Assembly (NCBI GenBank): GCA_937871605.1 | Contig: CALMRM010000188.1 | Location: 1,718-17,201, forward strand | Source of the DNA: an uncultured Terriglobus sp. | GTDB lineage: Bacteria; Acidobacteriota; Terriglobia; Terriglobales; Acidobacteriaceae | Direction of reading: 5' to 3' | Length of the DNA: 15,484 nt | In this document: piece after piece, positions 13,238 through 15,484 of the stretch | Layout: every line of letters starts with the position of its first letter | Numbering within the stretch: position 1 is the stretch's first letter | Translations under genes and position numbers: made by a program | The notes under the pieces: model-generated | What the model was told of the DNA's origin: nothing | Database searches by the model: none | Seen by the model: only the letters and a program-made list of their open reading frames with translations

Positions 13238-13370
13238 GTCATCCTGAGCGCAGCCAGGATCCCTGCAATCATGTGGAGAAGCGCACGTGCAAGAGGTTTA
13301 CTTGCGGAAAGACAGGAACCAAGGCGACCGGCCGTGCTTCTCCGGGATCCTTCGCTTCGCTCAGGATGAC
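13238..13370. repeat. REP-like inverted-repeat element between proS and the PBP gene
   Basis: The outer left arm (13238-13263) begins GTCATCCTGAGCG and ends AGGATCCC. The outer right arm (13344-13370) is its near-perfect reverse complement, beginning GGGATCCT and ending CGCTCAGGATGAC. Inside it, GGAGAAGC (13275-13282) pairs with GCTTCTCC (13336-13343), and GCAAG (13289-13293) with CTTGC (13301-13305) at the centre. The whole 133-nt unit can fold into one long interrupted hairpin. No open reading frame of note lies in it. The GTCATCCTGAGCG core is one I recall as a dispersed repeat in several bacterial genomes, including acidobacteria. The element fills most of the 180-nt gap between the two genes and may be a non-autonomous mobile repeat. 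Confidence 0.7.
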
Positions 13371-13413
13371 GAGCTAAACGTAGAGTATCGCTACAGGAAT
13401 TAAATGGAGGACG

Positions 13414-15484
13414 ATGGCGGTCAAGGTAAAGCTGGGCGGCGATCGCGGCTACACGGCAGGCAGGCACGTACAGCGGGGTAGCGGTCGCAGGCCCTTCTGG
13501 CAGCGCGTGCTGATGTTCCTTGTCGTTGTAGGCGTCGGCTGTCTGCTGCTAGGTGGCTTGGTGTTTGCCTACTACTACCACGAGTACCAGCAGGTGGTGG
13601 ATCAGCGGCTGAATGGCGGGCCGCTGTTCGCGACGACCGCCCAGATTTACGCCGCGCCCAAGCAGGTACGCCTGGGTCAGACACTGACGGCCGCTGACAT
13701 TGCTGCAGACTTGCGTCGCGCCGGCTACAACCGCGACGACGGCATGGGCACGTTCAGCCTGAGCGGTGACCGCATCACCGTCAAGCCAGGGTCGGGCTCG
13801 TTCCACTCGACGGATGGCGCAACGATCGACACCACCGGCGGCGTCGTTACAGCCATTGCCGCAGACAATGGCGCGCCGCTCAGCGCCTATGAGCTGGAAC
13901 CGCAAGTCATTACCAGCCTGAGCGAAGACAAGAACCGCACGAAGCGTCGACTGGTGACGTACGACCAAATCCCTAGAAATCTGGTCAATGCCGTGACAGC
14001 CATTGAGGACCGCCGCTTTTTCGAGCACGGCGGCCTGAACTACGGCAGACTTGCCAAGTGCGGCCTGCAGGACATTTTGAGCCAGCACGCTGTGTGCGGC
14101 GGGTCTACCATCACGCAGCAGTTGGCGCGCGGGTTCTTTCTCTCGCCGGAAAAGCACCTCAAGCGTAAGTTCATTGAGATTGTGATTACGCTGCAGTTCG
14201 AATCACGATTTACGAAGCAGCAGATCTTTGAGATGTACGCCAACCAGATCCCGCTCGGTCAACGCGGGTCGTTCGCCATCAACGGCTTTGGCGAAGCGTC
14301 GCAGGCATACTTCAGCAAGGATCTTCGGCAGCTTGATGTGAGCGAGTGTGCGCTGCTTGCTGGCATCATCCAGCGTCCCAGCTACTTCAATCCGTTTCGC
14401 CATCCAGAGCGCGTGCTGGAGCGACGAAATCTGGTGTTGCGTTCCATGGTAGAAACCGGCATGCTGACGCCCGCAGCCAGCGAACGCGCGCAGGCGGAGC
14501 CGCTGCACCTGGCTCCACAAAATGTGGACGCAAGCGAGGCGCCGTACTTTGTCGACCTGGTGCACGACCAGCTGCAGTCGCGAGTGGGTGACACCACCAC
14601 GGCTGGTGGTACGTTGCGCATCTACACGTCGCTGGATCCGGACCTGCAACGCGCTGCTGCTGAAGCCGTGAACAACGGCATGGCTGGCGTAGATGAGGCC
14701 GTGCGCCGCGACCGCAAAGGCGCACCCGGACCGTCGCCACAGGTCGCACTGGTGGCACTCGATCCACATACCGGTCAGGTGCTGGCCATGGTGGGTGGCC
14801 GCAATTACGGCACCTCGCAGCTAAACCACGCCACCAGCAAGCGTCCCACGGGCTCCATCTTCAAGCCGTTCGTCTACGCTACCGCAGAGGCGGGTGCCGT
14901 CAGCGGCCAGCAGCTGGGCCAAAGCACGGATGAAGAGGGCAACGTCAGTGGTGGTGGCACCTTCACTGCGGTGACGCAGCTCAGCGACGTACCCACCACG
15001 TTCACCTTCGACGAGGGCAGGCAAACCTACAACCCGCGCAACTATCTTGGGCACTACCACGGACAGGTGAGTGCGGCGGTTGCGCTGGCGCAATCCCTCA
15101 ACAACGCCACCATTTCGCTGGGCCAGCAGGTAGGGTTTGAGAATGTTGCCGCCCTGGCACGGCAGTCCGGCATTGCCAATGCGAAGGGCACACCGTCCGT
15201 GTCGCTGGGGGCATACGACGCTACCCCGCTGGACATGGCCGGCGCGTACACCGTCTTTGCCAATGGCGGTGTGCACCTGACCCCGTGGCTGCTCAGCAGC
15301 GTGCGCAACGACCGGGGTGACGTGGTGGCCGACTTTACGCCGGAAGCCAAGCAGGTGATGGACCCCAAGGCTGCGTTCCTGACCAGCAACCTGCTGGAAG
15401 GCGTCATGAACTTTGGCTATGGCTACGTCGTGCGCCAGCGCGGCTTTACCGCTCCGGCGGCGGGCAAAACGGGTACCAGCCACG
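13414..15484 (+). CDS. Class A penicillin-binding protein, PBP1B-like (3' end beyond window)
   Basis: This is a bifunctional peptidoglycan glycosyltransferase/transpeptidase; 690 residues are visible and the frame is still open at the window end. A short basic cytoplasmic start is followed by one membrane helix (about 34-52, VLMFLVVVGVGCLLLGGLVF). A domain at about 65-155, with AGYNRDDGMGTFSLSGDRITV, resembles the UB2H domain of PBP1B. The GT51 domain has EDRRFFEHGG with catalytic Glu198, CGGSTITQQLARGFFL, the RKFIEI block and IFEMYANQIPLGQRG. The transpeptidase domain has Ser481 in TGSIFKPF (SxxK), SLN at 561-563 and KTG at 685-687, all intact. The ATG at 13414 is preceded by GGAGG only 3 nt away, and an out-of-frame ATG at 13404 overlaps that site. 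It follows proS and the inverted-repeat element. PBP1A-type assignment is the alternative. Confidence 0.93.
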   Translation, partial: MAVKVKLGGDRGYTAGRHVQRGSGRRPFWQRVLMFLVVVGVGCLLLGGLVFAYYYHEYQQVVDQRLNGGPLFATTAQIYAAPKQVRLGQTLTAADIAADLRRAGYNRDDGMGTFSLSGDRITVKPGSGSFHSTDGATIDTTGGVVTAIAADNGAPLSAYELEPQVITSLSEDKNRTKRRLVTYDQIPRNLVNAVTAIEDRRFFEHGGLNYGRLAKCGLQDILSQHAVCGGSTITQQLARGFFLSPEKHLKRKFIEIVITLQFESRFTKQQIFEMYANQIPLGQRGSFAINGFGEASQAYFSKDLRQLDVSECALLAGIIQRPSYFNPFRHPERVLERRNLVLRSMVETGMLTPAASERAQAEPLHLAPQNVDASEAPYFVDLVHDQLQSRVGDTTTAGGTLRIYTSLDPDLQRAAAEAVNNGMAGVDEAVRRDRKGAPGPSPQVALVALDPHTGQVLAMVGGRNYGTSQLNHATSKRPTGSIFKPFVYATAEAGAVSGQQLGQSTDEEGNVSGGGTFTAVTQLSDVPTTFTFDEGRQTYNPRNYLGHYHGQVSAAVALAQSLNNATISLGQQVGFENVAALARQSGIANAKGTPSVSLGAYDATPLDMAGAYTVFANGGVHLTPWLLSSVRNDRGDVVADFTPEAKQVMDPKAAFLTSNLLEGVMNFGYGYVVRQRGFTAPAAGKTGTSH

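Overview
The window looks like a chromosomal segment of a GC-rich (about 60%) Gram-negative bacterium. The most likely source is an acidobacterium of the Terriglobia group (Terriglobus/Granulicella/Edaphobacter-like). That placement is inferred from overall protein character, the FtsH N-terminus, and an inverted-repeat element built on a GTCATCCTGAGCG core that I associate with such genomes. It has not been tested by a search. No rRNA, tRNA, CRISPR array, transposase or phage gene was recognised.

Left part (1-6381), housekeeping. The 3' end of holA (DNA polymerase III delta) converges on ispF, which is divergent from ispD; both isoprenoid genes belong to the MEP pathway. ispD is followed on the same strand by a secreted TPR protein and tilS (tRNA-Ile lysidine synthase). 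After a 215-nt gap comes ftsH, a membrane AAA+ protease with a TTG start. That gap carries an almost perfect sigma-54 type -24/-12 element, a sigma-70 type -10 and a small dyad. ftsH ends at a strong intrinsic terminator.

Middle part (6404-9832), probable sugar-acid catabolism. A GckA/TtuD-type glycerate 2-kinase and an ACS-family MFS transporter are translationally coupled on the minus strand. Divergent from them is an HpcH/HpaI-family class II aldolase. The set resembles the garP-garL-garK logic (import, retro-aldol cleavage, glycerate phosphorylation), but no tartronate semialdehyde reductase is in view.

Right part (9908-15484). A minus-strand pair encodes a membrane-anchored TlpA/ResA-like thioredoxin and a stand-alone DsbD-alpha-like domain. 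Divergent from it is proS, followed by a repeat element and a class A penicillin-binding protein of the PBP1B type that runs off the window.

The most striking observation is inside proS. The segment encoding its editing (INS) domain, about 12040-12635, has foreign base composition and codon use: about 49% GC against about 65% in flanking stretches, no CTG among 17 leucine codons, and all of the gene's ATA, TTA and CTA codons. The frame is intact and the INS motifs are present. This looks like a domain-scale mosaic, with the editing module of a tRNA synthetase replaced from a distant donor.
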